Source of the DNA: Sulfobacillus sp.
GTDB lineage: Bacteria > Bacillota > Sulfobacillia > Sulfobacillales > Sulfobacillaceae
Assembly (NCBI GenBank): GCA_027343695.1
Contig: DAHWKJ010000107.1
Coordinates: forward strand, 1 to 48,081
Reading direction: 5' to 3'
DNA: 48,081 nucleotides
Positions 25,302 through 33,443 of this stretch are shown in pieces (position 1 is the stretch's first letter; each line of letters starts with the position of its first letter). The position numbers and the translations under genes were made by a program. The notes beneath the pieces were generated by a model. That model saw only the letters and a list, made by a program, of their open reading frames with translations, was not told where the DNA came from and made no database searches.

Positions 25302-25469
25302 AATCGTTGCTCGCTCCTTCTATCCGCCGGACACGTGGCAAAAGCTGTCACAGCCTACATCGTGCCAGGAGTCGTCGCTCCCCAAATATCGTAACAATTA
25401 ACGCGTACGATAGCATCTAGGCGCATTCGGCTGCCGCCATAAATCTTTTACACCGTTGATGATCCTCTC

Positions 25470-25811
25470 TTACGCCCCGCTTTCCGGTAAACCATCTACC
25501 CTATCGCCCACGGACGGCGTAATACCGCCTGTGGATAGTTCTAACGTCCACCACGCCCCCCGCACCCAGGGTCCAACGCGCCACGGCTTCATTTCCCGAG
25601 TCACTTTCAGCACCAAGCCCTGACGCGACAAATAGACCACCGTAATCGGAGTCCTCATAAAGAGGGTATGGATGCTGTTGGTGTGAGGAAAGAGATACCC
25701 TTTACCGTCTAACGAGGTGCGTCCCATGAGGCCCTTAAACCGGGACCAAAAGGTTCGGGCCACGAAAACTTCCTCGACAATTACCAATTCGCCAACCCAA
25801 AGCGACATCAT
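25470..25811 (-). CDS. DUF192 family protein, coupled to tadC
   Basis: A 113-residue DUF192 protein, a small beta-barrel fold often found exported or membrane-linked. Seen: VFVARTFWSRFKGLMGRTSLDGKGYLFPHTNSIHTLFMRTPITVVYLSRQGLVLKVTREMKPWRVG, with the usual R-x-x-GLMGR start and H-T-x-F-M-R-x-P-I core. Its ATGATG start overlaps the tadC stop codon, so its translation is almost surely coupled to the Tad operon. The function of DUF192 proteins is not established. Its position as the last gene of this operon points to a role in, or regulation with, the pilus. Confidence 0.9.
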   Translation of the reverse strand: MMSLWVGELVIVEEVFVARTFWSRFKGLMGRTSLDGKGYLFPHTNSIHTLFMRTPITVVYLSRQGLVLKVTREMKPWRVGPWVRGAWWTLELSTGGITPSVGDRVDGLPESGA

Positions 25812-26734
25812 GAATGTCCCGTTAAATTCTGAATCAGAGAGATCACACCAGGACCCAGTACCATAATGAATAAGGTGGGAAAAATAAAGAGCACCACGGG
25901 AAAGAGCATCTTGACTGGCAAGCTTGCGGCCTTCTCCCGCGCTTGAAATATTCGCGTTTCTTTCAGACGCTGACCTTGTACCTTTAAGGCAATGCCGATA
26001 CCAGACCCAGACCGGTCGGATTGGGCGACCAAAGCAGCAAATCGTTGCAGCTCTTTAGACTTGGTTCGATTCCCTAACGCACGCAAAGCTTCATCGCGCG
26101 TCATGCCCACTTGAATATCCGATAAGACGCGACCGAATTCCTGTTGCACCACGCCGGAGGTCTTGCTGACCACGCGCCGTAACGCGCCATCAAATGCCAA
26201 CCCTGCCTCGACGCTGACGCTCAGGATATCGAAGATCTCGGGTAAGGCATCGTCCAAGGCTGCCATCCTTTGCTGGTATTTGGTATTGACTCGAACCCCG
26301 AAAAACAGATAGCCCACAAGCCCTAATATGATGGGTAGACCAACCCGTTCCGGGGGCGTCAGTCCACGGGCTAGGCCGACAAGTACGCCACCCATGGCGA
26401 GTGCAACGACCGTGACTAAGATCCGTAGCACCACAAAGCTCGCCGGTGACCATTCAATTCCCGCCATTTTCAAGCGTCGTCCCAATTCTTGGTTCAGTCG
26501 ACTCGGCAACAGTCGGTCGCCAAGACGATTAATCAGATTTCGCGCGATAGGTGCTACGATTCTGGCGACCAAATTGAGTTCAAGATCGTCACCGATCGTC
26601 GTTGGGGAGTAGCTCGCTGTGGGACCAATACGCCGCGCCAAGCTTCTCTGCCTTCGCAGCGTACTGAGATCCCGAGTCCAAAGGCCCACAGAGAGGATGA
26701 TGCATCCCACCACCAGCGCGAGCATGATAGCCAT
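25808..26734 (-). CDS. tadC: Tad pilus platform protein TadC (GspF fold)
   Basis: About 308 residues. The type II secretion F domain lies in the second half: LPEIFDILSVSVEAGLAFDGALRRVVSKTSGVVQQEFGRVLSDIQVGMTRDEALRALGNRTKSKELQRFAALVAQSDRSGSGIGIALKVQG. Flanking hydrophobic segments are at both ends (MLALVVGCIILSVG... and MLFPVVLFIFPTLFIMVLGPGVISLI). TadC with TadB forms the inner-membrane platform on which the TadA ATPase acts. ATG at 26734 has AAAGGAGG 10 bases upstream; the longer frame reaches 26800 without a better site. It is followed directly by the overlapping DUF192 gene. Confidence 0.92.
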   Translation of the reverse strand: MAIMLALVVGCIILSVGLWTRDLSTLRRQRSLARRIGPTASYSPTTIGDDLELNLVARIVAPIARNLINRLGDRLLPSRLNQELGRRLKMAGIEWSPASFVVLRILVTVVALAMGGVLVGLARGLTPPERVGLPIILGLVGYLFFGVRVNTKYQQRMAALDDALPEIFDILSVSVEAGLAFDGALRRVVSKTSGVVQQEFGRVLSDIQVGMTRDEALRALGNRTKSKELQRFAALVAQSDRSGSGIGIALKVQGQRLKETRIFQAREKAASLPVKMLFPVVLFIFPTLFIMVLGPGVISLIQNLTGHS

Positions 26735-26750
26735 CAGAGTTCGACCTCCT

Positions 26751-27677
26751 TTAGATCTTGGGTCCCCGTACCATCCGTTGAATGACCACATAGCCGACAA
26801 TCAAAGACACTCCCGCATAGGCCAACATAATCCAACCCGTTTTCGTCGTGTAGAGGAGCGCAATGTACCCAGGATTAACAAACCAGATCATAAGCCCAAT
26901 GCCCATGGGTAGTACGGCTAATATGTTCCCACTGGCACGGCCTTGCGCGGTTAGGGTCCTCACCTCTTTTTTTAAGCGTTGCCGATCTGCAATAGTCGCT
27001 GAGATATTATCCAAAATGGATGCCAATGCCCCGCCGACTTCCCGTTGAATGGCAATCGCGGTGACGGCAATGCCGAGATCCCTCGAGGGGATTCGTACCG
27101 CGAGTTCTGCGAGTGCTTCATCCATGGTCAACCCGAGCGATTCGCGTCGCATCACACGCTTGACTTCATATCCCAGTGGATCAGGGGTCTCTTCGGCCAC
27201 GGCCAGCATCGATTGCGAAAACGACGATCCCGCCCGCATCGCACTGGCCACTCCCGACAAGAACTCTGGCAAAGCGGCTTCGGCATCGGCCAGCCATCGG
27301 CGTTCTTTCATGCGAATGAGGCCCAAGACCACGAAGTATCCGGTCATACCCAGTAATGCCGCACCCACCGCTCCGCGGATCCAATATCCCACACCGATCG
27401 GCACCACGACACTTAGAATCCGCAAGATCCCATATTCCGATCCCCTAAGCCTCAACGCGGCCGCCAATTGCTGGCGCCGCATTTGTCCCGACTCTTGGGT
27501 GGTCCGCCCAGTTCCTGCTTTCTGCCCCCGGGGAGAATCCGGCATGAACTTAGCATACGTCGCCAATTGCCTTCGAGTATTGCGTCGACTTTGAAGATCT
27601 CTCAACCCCAAGATCACCACGATGAGGGTCAACCCCCAGAGCACGGTCAGTCCTAGGACATTCACGCCACTACCCAT
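26751..27677 (-). CDS. tadB: Tad pilus platform protein TadB (GspF fold)
   Basis: A 308-residue GspF-fold membrane protein. It has N-terminal hydrophobic segment LTVLWGLTLIVVILG, a middle pair around VVPIGVGYWIRGAVGAALLGMTGYFVVLG, and the F domain LPEFLSGVASAMRAGSSFSQSMLAVAEETPDPLGYEVKRVMRRESLGLTMDEALAELAVRIPSRDLGIAVTAIAIQREVGG. It ends in two more hydrophobic segments. It overlaps the end of tadA by 8 bases and has GAGGTGG ahead of its ATG. The adjacent tadC encodes the partner protein. Confidence 0.92.
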   Translation of the reverse strand: MGSGVNVLGLTVLWGLTLIVVILGLRDLQSRRNTRRQLATYAKFMPDSPRGQKAGTGRTTQESGQMRRQQLAAALRLRGSEYGILRILSVVVPIGVGYWIRGAVGAALLGMTGYFVVLGLIRMKERRWLADAEAALPEFLSGVASAMRAGSSFSQSMLAVAEETPDPLGYEVKRVMRRESLGLTMDEALAELAVRIPSRDLGIAVTAIAIQREVGGALASILDNISATIADRQRLKKEVRTLTAQGRASGNILAVLPMGIGLMIWFVNPGYIALLYTTKTGWIMLAYAGVSLIVGYVVIQRMVRGPKI

Positions 27678-29019
27678 CGAACCACCTCATGGAGACCTCT
27701 ACCCCGTTGCGTTGAAGTTTTTCGTAGCACCGGGGCCGGAGTCCACTGCCTACCAGTTGTCCTTTGATGATCCCATCGGGTCCGATGCCCTGTTGTTCGA
27801 ATTTGAACAAATCTTGGGTAGTAATGGTACCTTGTTCCATTCCCACCACCTCGGTGACTTCCACGATGCGTCGTGTCCCATCCGGTAATCGTGCCTGCTG
27901 TACAATGAGATCGAGCGCTGAGGCGACTTGTTGTCGGATCGCCGCCAACGGCAGGTCAGCTCCGGCCATCAACACCATCGTTTCCAACCGCGACAGACAA
28001 TCGCGGGGGGTATTCGCGTGGGCAGTGGTGAGACTACCTTCGTGCCCCGTGTTCATCGCTTGCAACATGTCCAGCGCTTCCCCACCGCGGACCTCGCCCA
28101 CGATGATGCGGTCTGGCCGCATCCGTAACGCATTGCGGACTAGTGCTCGAATCGGTACCTCGCCACGTCCTTCCACGTTAGCCGGCCGTGCTTCGAGACT
28201 CACCCGGTGATCTTGCTGTAATTGTAATTCGGCCGCATCCTCAATCGTCACAATACGGTCATAGGACGGAATAAAGGCCGACAAAGCGTTAAGGGTGGTA
28301 GTTTTGCCCGATCCAGTCCCGCCCGAGACAATGATGTTGAGTCGTCCCCGCACGGCTGCCGATAAGAATTCTGCTAAGGCCTCGGTCACGGTGCCAGCTT
28401 CCACCAATTGAGCAATGGTCAAGGGATCTCGCGAAAACTTACGAATCGTGAGCGAATCACCACTCACCGCAATTGGGTGAATTACGGCATTGATCCGCGA
28501 CCCATCGGGCAATCGCGCATCGACCATGGGGCTGGCGTCGTCCACTCGACGCCCAGTGAAGGCAAGCATTTTCTCCAACGTGGCCTTCAAGTGCGCGCGA
28601 TCTCGAAATCTAACTTGGGTGGCTTCTAACCGACCACCGCGCTCGATATAAACCCGAGACGGTCCATTGACCATGATTTCAGAGACCAGCGGATCATCGA
28701 GTAGGGGTTGCAATGGCCCATACCCCGTGATTTCATCCACCAAACCTCTGACCACCGCGTCACGTTCTGACATCGATAGCTCTTTTTCCCGATCCACGAC
28801 CGATGCTACAATCCCGGACAGTTCGTCGCGAGATAATGTCTCTAGTTGATCTAATTCGGTCAACAGGACTTCTTGAACCCGGGATTTTATCGCTAAAAAG
28901 CGAGGACGGAGATAGTCGACCGGAGGCCCGTTGGGAGCTTTCTCTGGCTCCATGACCATCGGTTCCGGTGCGCGCGTCTCGGTCTTGGGTAACGGCCCCA
29001 ATCGACTCTTGAGCGTCAT
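27670..29019 (-). CDS. tadA: Tad pilus secretion ATPase TadA/CpaF
   Basis: A 449-residue hexameric secretion ATPase that powers Flp pilus assembly. It has an N-terminal helical region, then GYGPLQPLLDDPLVSEIMVNGPSRVYIER (~99-127, the CpaF N-domain signature), Walker A GGTGSGKTT (233-241), Asp box RIVTIEDAAELQL, Walker B IIVGEVRG (305-312) and His box TGHEGSLTTAHA (324-335). All catalytic motifs are intact. It starts at 29019, overlapping the tadZ stop by four bases (ATGA). A second, shorter relative is encoded at 41215-42405. Confidence 0.96.
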   Translation of the reverse strand: MTLKSRLGPLPKTETRAPEPMVMEPEKAPNGPPVDYLRPRFLAIKSRVQEVLLTELDQLETLSRDELSGIVASVVDREKELSMSERDAVVRGLVDEITGYGPLQPLLDDPLVSEIMVNGPSRVYIERGGRLEATQVRFRDRAHLKATLEKMLAFTGRRVDDASPMVDARLPDGSRINAVIHPIAVSGDSLTIRKFSRDPLTIAQLVEAGTVTEALAEFLSAAVRGRLNIIVSGGTGSGKTTTLNALSAFIPSYDRIVTIEDAAELQLQQDHRVSLEARPANVEGRGEVPIRALVRNALRMRPDRIIVGEVRGGEALDMLQAMNTGHEGSLTTAHANTPRDCLSRLETMVLMAGADLPLAAIRQQVASALDLIVQQARLPDGTRRIVEVTEVVGMEQGTITTQDLFKFEQQGIGPDGIIKGQLVGSGLRPRCYEKLQRNGVEVSMRWFDG

Positions 29020-30221
29020 GAGCGTCCCTTCCTTTCACTGGAATGAGGAGTTCCAAGCCGTGGAAACCACCGGTGCCGGGGTTCAACGTGACGCACACTC
29101 CGGCTAGGACCTTGAATCTCCTCCACCAGTTGTCGAGCAATATCCCGCAGGCCGCGAGACAACAAAGACTCTGGCTGCAGTAATTGCAACGGTCTCCCCT
29201 GGTTCGCCGCCTTGACGGGCCACGACCCATCTGAAGCCAATTGATAAGCCACGTCATGAGACAGTGTACGGACAATGTCCACCACTTCTACTCCGGTGCG
29301 TGATCCCGCCCGATTCAGCACAATCTTGACCTTTTGCAGCGGATATCGGAATCCCTCGTAGAAGAGCCGGAGTGCCTGGCCAATTTTCCTTACGGTCATC
29401 ACATCCGGGGTGCAAATGACCAACACCTCGTCAGCAAAGTCTAGTGCCGCCACGTTCACCTCACTGTAGCCCGGGGCCGAATCCACAACCACAAAGGCAT
29501 GCGTGTGTCTAAGAATTTGCAATACCCGGACCACATGATCCGCTCGCACATCCTCCGCGTCTTCTGGCTTGGCGGGTGCTGCAAGCACTTCTACCCCGGT
29601 ATTACCGACTCGCGTCATAACCCGTTCCATCCGATGGCTATCTATAAGGTTGGATGGATCGGTCACTAAGTCGTGAATGGTGGCATTAGGAATTTCCCCG
29701 ACCATCGGAGCCACATCGCCGAATTGGAGGTCCAAATCCAGTAGAGCCACCGGTTCTTTGCTGGCGCGGTCCAAAGCAAACGCCAAGTTGACCGCAATCG
29801 TGGTTTTGCCGACCCCTCCCTTAGGCGAAAATACCACTATCACCTTACCCGGCGTGGGTGCCGGCCCTTTAAGGGGTATGGCATAGCGAGTCAGGCAAGC
29901 TTCTAACTGATCTCGCCACGAGATTTGAGGCAGCAAGTCCCGAGCCCGAATCGTCAAGGCGCGTCGCGCCGTAGCAGGCGTCTCGGGACCAATCAAAACA
30001 ATCGGATAGGGCGCCTGACCCAATTGATCCAACAACCCCACGTTCTCGACCAAAAGCCCATCCTGCACCACCAGACAGCCTGGCGCCTCGGTCGCACACT
30101 CATCGAGGGCTTCCCGAAGATTGACACTAGTCCCAGTGAGGACCGCACCCGGTAAGTTCTTAATCCAGGTGGCCAGCGCCTCACGCTCCGGCTCACCTGC
30201 CGCGACATAGACGGTATACAT
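29016..30221 (-). CDS. cpaE: Tad locus MinD/ParA-like ATPase TadZ/CpaE
   Basis: A 401-residue protein. An N-terminal receiver-like domain (~1-110) is followed by a MinD/ParA ATPase domain with deviant Walker A FSPKGGVGKTT (131-141), LLDLDLQFGDV (160-170) and the second acidic strand AFVVVDSAPGYSEVNVAALDFADEVLVICT. TadZ/CpaE proteins position the Tad apparatus at the cell pole or site of assembly. The start is ATG behind GAGGTGATGG. It lies between cpaB and tadA, and its stop overlaps the tadA start. The intact P-loop here contrasts with the related protein at 42780-43727. Confidence 0.93.
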   Translation of the reverse strand: MYTVYVAAGEPEREALATWIKNLPGAVLTGTSVNLREALDECATEAPGCLVVQDGLLVENVGLLDQLGQAPYPIVLIGPETPATARRALTIRARDLLPQISWRDQLEACLTRYAIPLKGPAPTPGKVIVVFSPKGGVGKTTIAVNLAFALDRASKEPVALLDLDLQFGDVAPMVGEIPNATIHDLVTDPSNLIDSHRMERVMTRVGNTGVEVLAAPAKPEDAEDVRADHVVRVLQILRHTHAFVVVDSAPGYSEVNVAALDFADEVLVICTPDVMTVRKIGQALRLFYEGFRYPLQKVKIVLNRAGSRTGVEVVDIVRTLSHDVAYQLASDGSWPVKAANQGRPLQLLQPESLLSRGLRDIARQLVEEIQGPSRSVRHVEPRHRWFPRLGTPHSSERKGRS

Positions 30222-30239
30222 ACGAGTCCATCACCTCTT

Positions 30240-30989
30240 TTAAGGAACCGGTCTAAGATACATCTGTGTGGTATAAGGGGCAGGGACTGACGCACTAGAG
30301 TGCGGCGGATCGAGTGCCGCCACCAGTTTCCCTTGCTGTTCGGCGTAGAGTAGCGCGGGAATCCGCGACGCCGGCAACGCCAAGATTAAGGTCACGCCTT
30401 GCCCGATTGTCGACGTGGTCGACGGCGTCAACAACCCGTTGACACCCAGCACCGGAATATTATTCATGAAGTCTTCCACCACACTCGTGGTCCCCGACCC
30501 CGGAATCGTGGTAAAGAGCGTAATGTGATCGCCTGGGGCCACCAAACCATCGATGGCATTGGCGCTACTCAAAGGAACATCCACCGCCAAGTCCTGTGGC
30601 GCAATTCTGGATGCCAACACATCACTCGTCTTGGGAAAGAACAGGTTGCTTTGGCTAATCGGAATGCCCGGCGCCACCGCCGTGGTGGTCCACGCTCCCG
30701 AGATACCGGACAACGAAGACAACGCATGGGGTGGAGCTAAATTCTGGGGAAACGCTTTGACCACCACGTCTTGCGGAACGAGGGGAGTAAAGGCTCCAAT
30801 CGGGCCCGCGGCGACTACCACAGGAACGGTGGCCACGGTAACGTGGCCAGCTTCCGTCCTATGGGCTGCCTGGGCAACGTATTGGAGACTCAGGTAGACC
30901 GCGACCATGCCCAGTATGACGGCCAGAAAAAGCCAGCGATTGACCGTAATAACTTGGCGTAAACGGGTCTCTCTCGTGAGGTCTGCCAT
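30240..30989 (-). CDS. cpaB: Flp pilus assembly protein CpaB/RcpC (SAF domain)
   Basis: A 249-residue membrane-anchored protein with one N-terminal hydrophobic segment (NRWLFLAVILGMVAVYLSLQYV, 17-38), an SAF domain (VPVVVAAGPIGAFTPLVPQDVVVKAFPQNLAP..., ~55-115) and a second domain with IAPQDLAVDVPLSSANAIDGLVAPGDHITLFTT. That layout is standard for CpaB/RcpC. Gram-positive Tad loci use CpaB outside the membrane, where it may bind peptidoglycan. It starts 3 bases after the flp stop and has no strong ribosome binding site of its own, so translation is probably coupled to flp. Confidence 0.9.
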   Translation of the reverse strand: MADLTRETRLRQVITVNRWLFLAVILGMVAVYLSLQYVAQAAHRTEAGHVTVATVPVVVAAGPIGAFTPLVPQDVVVKAFPQNLAPPHALSSLSGISGAWTTTAVAPGIPISQSNLFFPKTSDVLASRIAPQDLAVDVPLSSANAIDGLVAPGDHITLFTTIPGSGTTSVVEDFMNNIPVLGVNGLLTPSTTSTIGQGVTLILALPASRIPALLYAEQQGKLVAALDPPHSSASVPAPYTTQMYLRPVP

Positions 30990-30992
30990 CAG

Positions 30993-31217
30993 CTAGGCGT
31001 TACTGATGTTCTGGCCAATTTGGTTTAACTTGTTTTTGGCAGTACCACCTAAAAATGTCAGGGCTGCTATCGCCACGACCGCAATCAGTGCGATAATCAG
31101 GGCATACTCAACCAGAGCTTGTCCTTTGTCATCCTGAGCCCGTTGCCGTAGTGATGTCCATCGAACACGGCCTGCCACATAGACATTCCGCATCCAATCA
31201 TCGAAACGATTTCTCAT
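30993..31217 (-). CDS. flp: Flp-type prepilin
   Basis: A 74-residue major pilin precursor. The signature is GQALVEYALIIALIAVVAIAAL (residues ~32-53): cleavage would fall after the Gly, leaving Glu at +5 and Tyr at +6, as in Flp pilins. The mature part would be only ~42 residues, normal for Flp. The leader is long (about 32 residues) and very basic (MRNRFDDWMRNVYVAGRVRWTSLRQRAQDDKG in pieces). ATG at 31217 has GGGAAGGGAG upstream; the frame open to 31349 has no good start. It is the first gene of the minus-strand Tad operon, so a promoter should lie in the 249 bases upstream. Confidence 0.92.
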   Translation of the reverse strand: MRNRFDDWMRNVYVAGRVRWTSLRQRAQDDKGQALVEYALIIALIAVVAIAALTFLGGTAKNKLNQIGQNISNA

Positions 31218-31409
31218 AAAACTCACTCCCTTCCCAAGTGATACGTTAATCAAACAATAGGCATCACCGGAAAGGCAAACCTGTAGAGGGAATTGATGTA
31301 GAATCCCAGTATCTGATCTCCACACCAAAGTGAATCTCGGCCAAGCCATGCAACACCGGGCCTTATTACCCGCTATGGCGCGAGGCCCTCAGTGGGTTTG
31401 GAAATTACC

Positions 31410-31432
31410 CGGGACGGTGCTGACCGTTCCCG
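31410..31432 (-). other. Hairpin downstream of the MFS gene
   Basis: CGGGACGGT and ACCGTTCCCG pair with a single bulged T around a GCTG loop. It lies about 35 bases past the end of the minus-strand MFS gene at 31467. It lacks a clear T run, so its terminator role is uncertain; it also lies between that gene and the flp operon. Confidence 0.45.
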
Positions 31433-31466
31433 AAACTAGGGGGGACGCGAGTTCGAACGTACGGAA

Positions 31467-32705
31467 CTAACTAGACATCTGCCTGCCTAACCAACGTCGA
31501 CCGGGCACCCTAAAACTCCACAAGAAAAGACCTGCCCCGCCAATCCTCAGAATCGTCGAAAGCATGGCAGGGAGCGCCACCGGTCCAAAAGCCAAGAGAC
31601 CCACACCGCTCAGTGCTCCGGCCGCACCGGCCAATCCTGTCATCGCAGTGTTAGCGCCCACGGCTAGAAGCCGGTCATTTTCGGGAACCACTTCCATCAG
31701 ACGTACGAAGAGCAGGAGGTTCAACCCAGCTCCCGCCATGCCACCCGTAACGTTGGCCCACACAATCCCGGTAAGCGACGGAGAAAAGGCGTAGATCAAC
31801 GGCGTCACAGCCATTAAAAGAGCCGCTAAGGCCAATAGTTGTCCCGGCGGTACCTTTTGACTAACCTTACGCCATAGGGGCAGAGCGATCATGGTACAAA
31901 TCGCGTTAGTTGCCGAAAAAATAGCCATCCAGCCATTTGTCGCATGGACATCAGACACCTGGTATCGCAGGGAAACCGGCCACAGCATGAGCCAACCAAA
32001 ATAGAACAGAATACCTGAGAACACAAAGCGTCGAAACTGGGTCAGTTTCATGAGCCGTGGTACGGCCTCGGCCCAATTGCCTGCAACCACCGGAGGGACT
32101 CCCGAGATTCTAAATCGGCGGTATATCGCCACTTCTACAAACCCAAAGACCGCCGCGACCGTGTACAGAATGATGTACCCATGCACACTGGGGTCCGTGG
32201 AAATTGCAATACCCCCAATGATGACGGTCACGAGTCCGACCAAATTCATTCCCCATTGACGCCACATCACTGCCGTCACCCGGTTTCGCGCGGAAAACAT
32301 TTGCGTGGTCAAACTTTGCCAAGAGAGCGTGGCCAATGCCGCAGGCATATCCATCGCCACAATGGCCAACAACAACCAAGTAGCGGCGATGCCCGGACCC
32401 TTAGCGGCAACGTCGATGGCAGCAAACACGAGATAGAAAGCTCGGGCAACCACAAAAAGGTACATCGTCGTCTGGTTTGGGCTTTTACGTCGCGAGAGCC
32501 ATGGTGTGCCCAACAAGGCAACCAATCCGCCGGCAATGGAAGGAACGGCGTCAAGGATTCCTAGATATAAGTTCGGGGCACCGAGACGAATCAGGTTAAT
32601 CCCCAAAAACGGGTTGACCAAACGCAAAGCCATGGCCTTAAAAATGCCATTCCAGGTATTGATGCGTTGATTATATTGCTCAGTCTTGCTTTCCGGTTCT
32701 ATCAC
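31467..32705 (-). CDS. MFS transporter
   Basis: A 412-residue membrane protein with 11-12 hydrophobic segments and an MFS layout: N-terminal NGIFKAMALRLVNPFLGINLIRLGAPNLYLGILDAVPSIAGGLVALLG, and loop 2-3 TPWLSRRKSPNQ in place of motif A. Later segments include VTGGMAGAGLNLLLFVRLMEVVPENDRLLAVGANTAMTGLAGAAGALSGVGLLAFG. The start is GTG with GGGAGGA about 11 bases upstream. It is divergent from the PaiB-like gene across a 111-base gap that must carry both promoters. The substrate is unknown. It is a different subtype from the tandem MFS pair at 9546-12070. Confidence 0.87.
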   Translation of the reverse strand: MIEPESKTEQYNQRINTWNGIFKAMALRLVNPFLGINLIRLGAPNLYLGILDAVPSIAGGLVALLGTPWLSRRKSPNQTTMYLFVVARAFYLVFAAIDVAAKGPGIAATWLLLAIVAMDMPAALATLSWQSLTTQMFSARNRVTAVMWRQWGMNLVGLVTVIIGGIAISTDPSVHGYIILYTVAAVFGFVEVAIYRRFRISGVPPVVAGNWAEAVPRLMKLTQFRRFVFSGILFYFGWLMLWPVSLRYQVSDVHATNGWMAIFSATNAICTMIALPLWRKVSQKVPPGQLLALAALLMAVTPLIYAFSPSLTGIVWANVTGGMAGAGLNLLLFVRLMEVVPENDRLLAVGANTAMTGLAGAAGALSGVGLLAFGPVALPAMLSTILRIGGAGLFLWSFRVPGRRWLGRQMSS

Positions 32706-32777
32706 CTTGGGCCAGTCCTCCCGTCACTACTATAACAGGCACCATGACAATCGTTACCGTTCACAAGACAAATCCGG

Positions 32778-32783
32778 TATACT
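32778..32783 (+). promoter_or_regulatory. Possible -10 element of the PaiB-like gene
   Basis: TATACT lies 34 bases before the ATG and about 20 bases before the CGGAGGGG site. The -35 position (TACCGT around 32755) is a poor match. Tentative. Confidence 0.4.
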
Positions 32784-32816
32784 GAAATTGATCCAATCAA
32801 ATCGGAGGGGCATATC

Positions 32817-33443
32817 ATGTATCAAAGTAGGTCATATCCCCAGGTTAGTGAAGAATCTCTCAAAGCTTTTATCCGGGAAAATTTTCATGGTAAATGCATT
32901 GCCATCAATGCCGATGGATTCCCGGAAGTCAGCCTCCTGCCGTTCGAGTACCACGAGCCCACCCCAGATTCCCCTAAAGGATGGTTTGACCTCCATCTAG
33001 TACAGGCCGACCACACCTTTGAAGCCTTAACATCCAATCCCCGGTGTGGGTTCCTGATCGACCAACCCTTAGCCTTCACTCCACATTACGTGGTGGATCC
33101 GGTGTATGCCGGGATGGCTACTTTGCATTTTCGGGCCGTGCGTTTTCAGTGTCTGGCCACGGTTTCCACGGATCCCGCCGATGTGGCCCGGATCCTGGAT
33201 AGCTTAGTCCACCACTATGAGCCAGACGCCTCGTTTCACCCCGTCACCGATCAAGCCTTTTATGCTGGCGATCTCTCCATGTTAGGCGTCGCGCGTCTCG
33301 AGATCGTTTCTTGGGAAGCTAAATTTAAATTGGCTCAGAACCGTACCCCGGAACAAAAGGAGGTCCTGAGCCAATTTCTGCGAGATCGTCAGGCACCGTT
33401 AGATGACCTGGCCCTCAAAGAGATGCATAAGGCTTGGGATTAG
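32817..33443 (+). CDS. PaiB-like FMN-binding split-barrel protein
   Basis: A 208-residue protein resembling the PaiB/FMN-binding negative regulator group of the pyridoxamine-phosphate-oxidase-like split barrel. Seen: [45 protein letters not shown], the usual opening in which the flavin strands carry x-x-x-DG-x-P-E-x-x-x-LPF. Then come [37 protein letters not shown] and a C-terminal helix pair ([19 protein letters not shown]) that matches the K-x-x-QN-x-x-x-x-x family tail. It may be a flavin-dependent reductase or a regulator. CGGAGGGG precedes the ATG. Its stop overlaps that of convergent ilvD by a few bases. Confidence 0.75.
   Translation: MYQSRSYPQVSEESLKAFIRENFHGKCIAINADGFPEVSLLPFEYHEPTPDSPKGWFDLHLVQADHTFEALTSNPRCGFLIDQPLAFTPHYVVDPVYAGMATLHFRAVRFQCLATVSTDPADVARILDSLVHHYEPDASFHPVTDQAFYAGDLSMLGVARLEIVSWEAKFKLAQNRTPEQKEVLSQFLRDRQAPLDDLALKEMHKAWD

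Noticed and set aside
27049-27594. 181-codon plus-strand frame opposite tadB
   Set aside because: tadB is unambiguous; the antisense frame has Ser/Pro/Arg-rich composition and no start signal.
31218-31466. A cyclic-di-GMP riboswitch ahead of flp
   Set aside because: The spacer does not contain the conserved GEMM core sequences; only a bulged hairpin near the neighbouring MFS gene was found.
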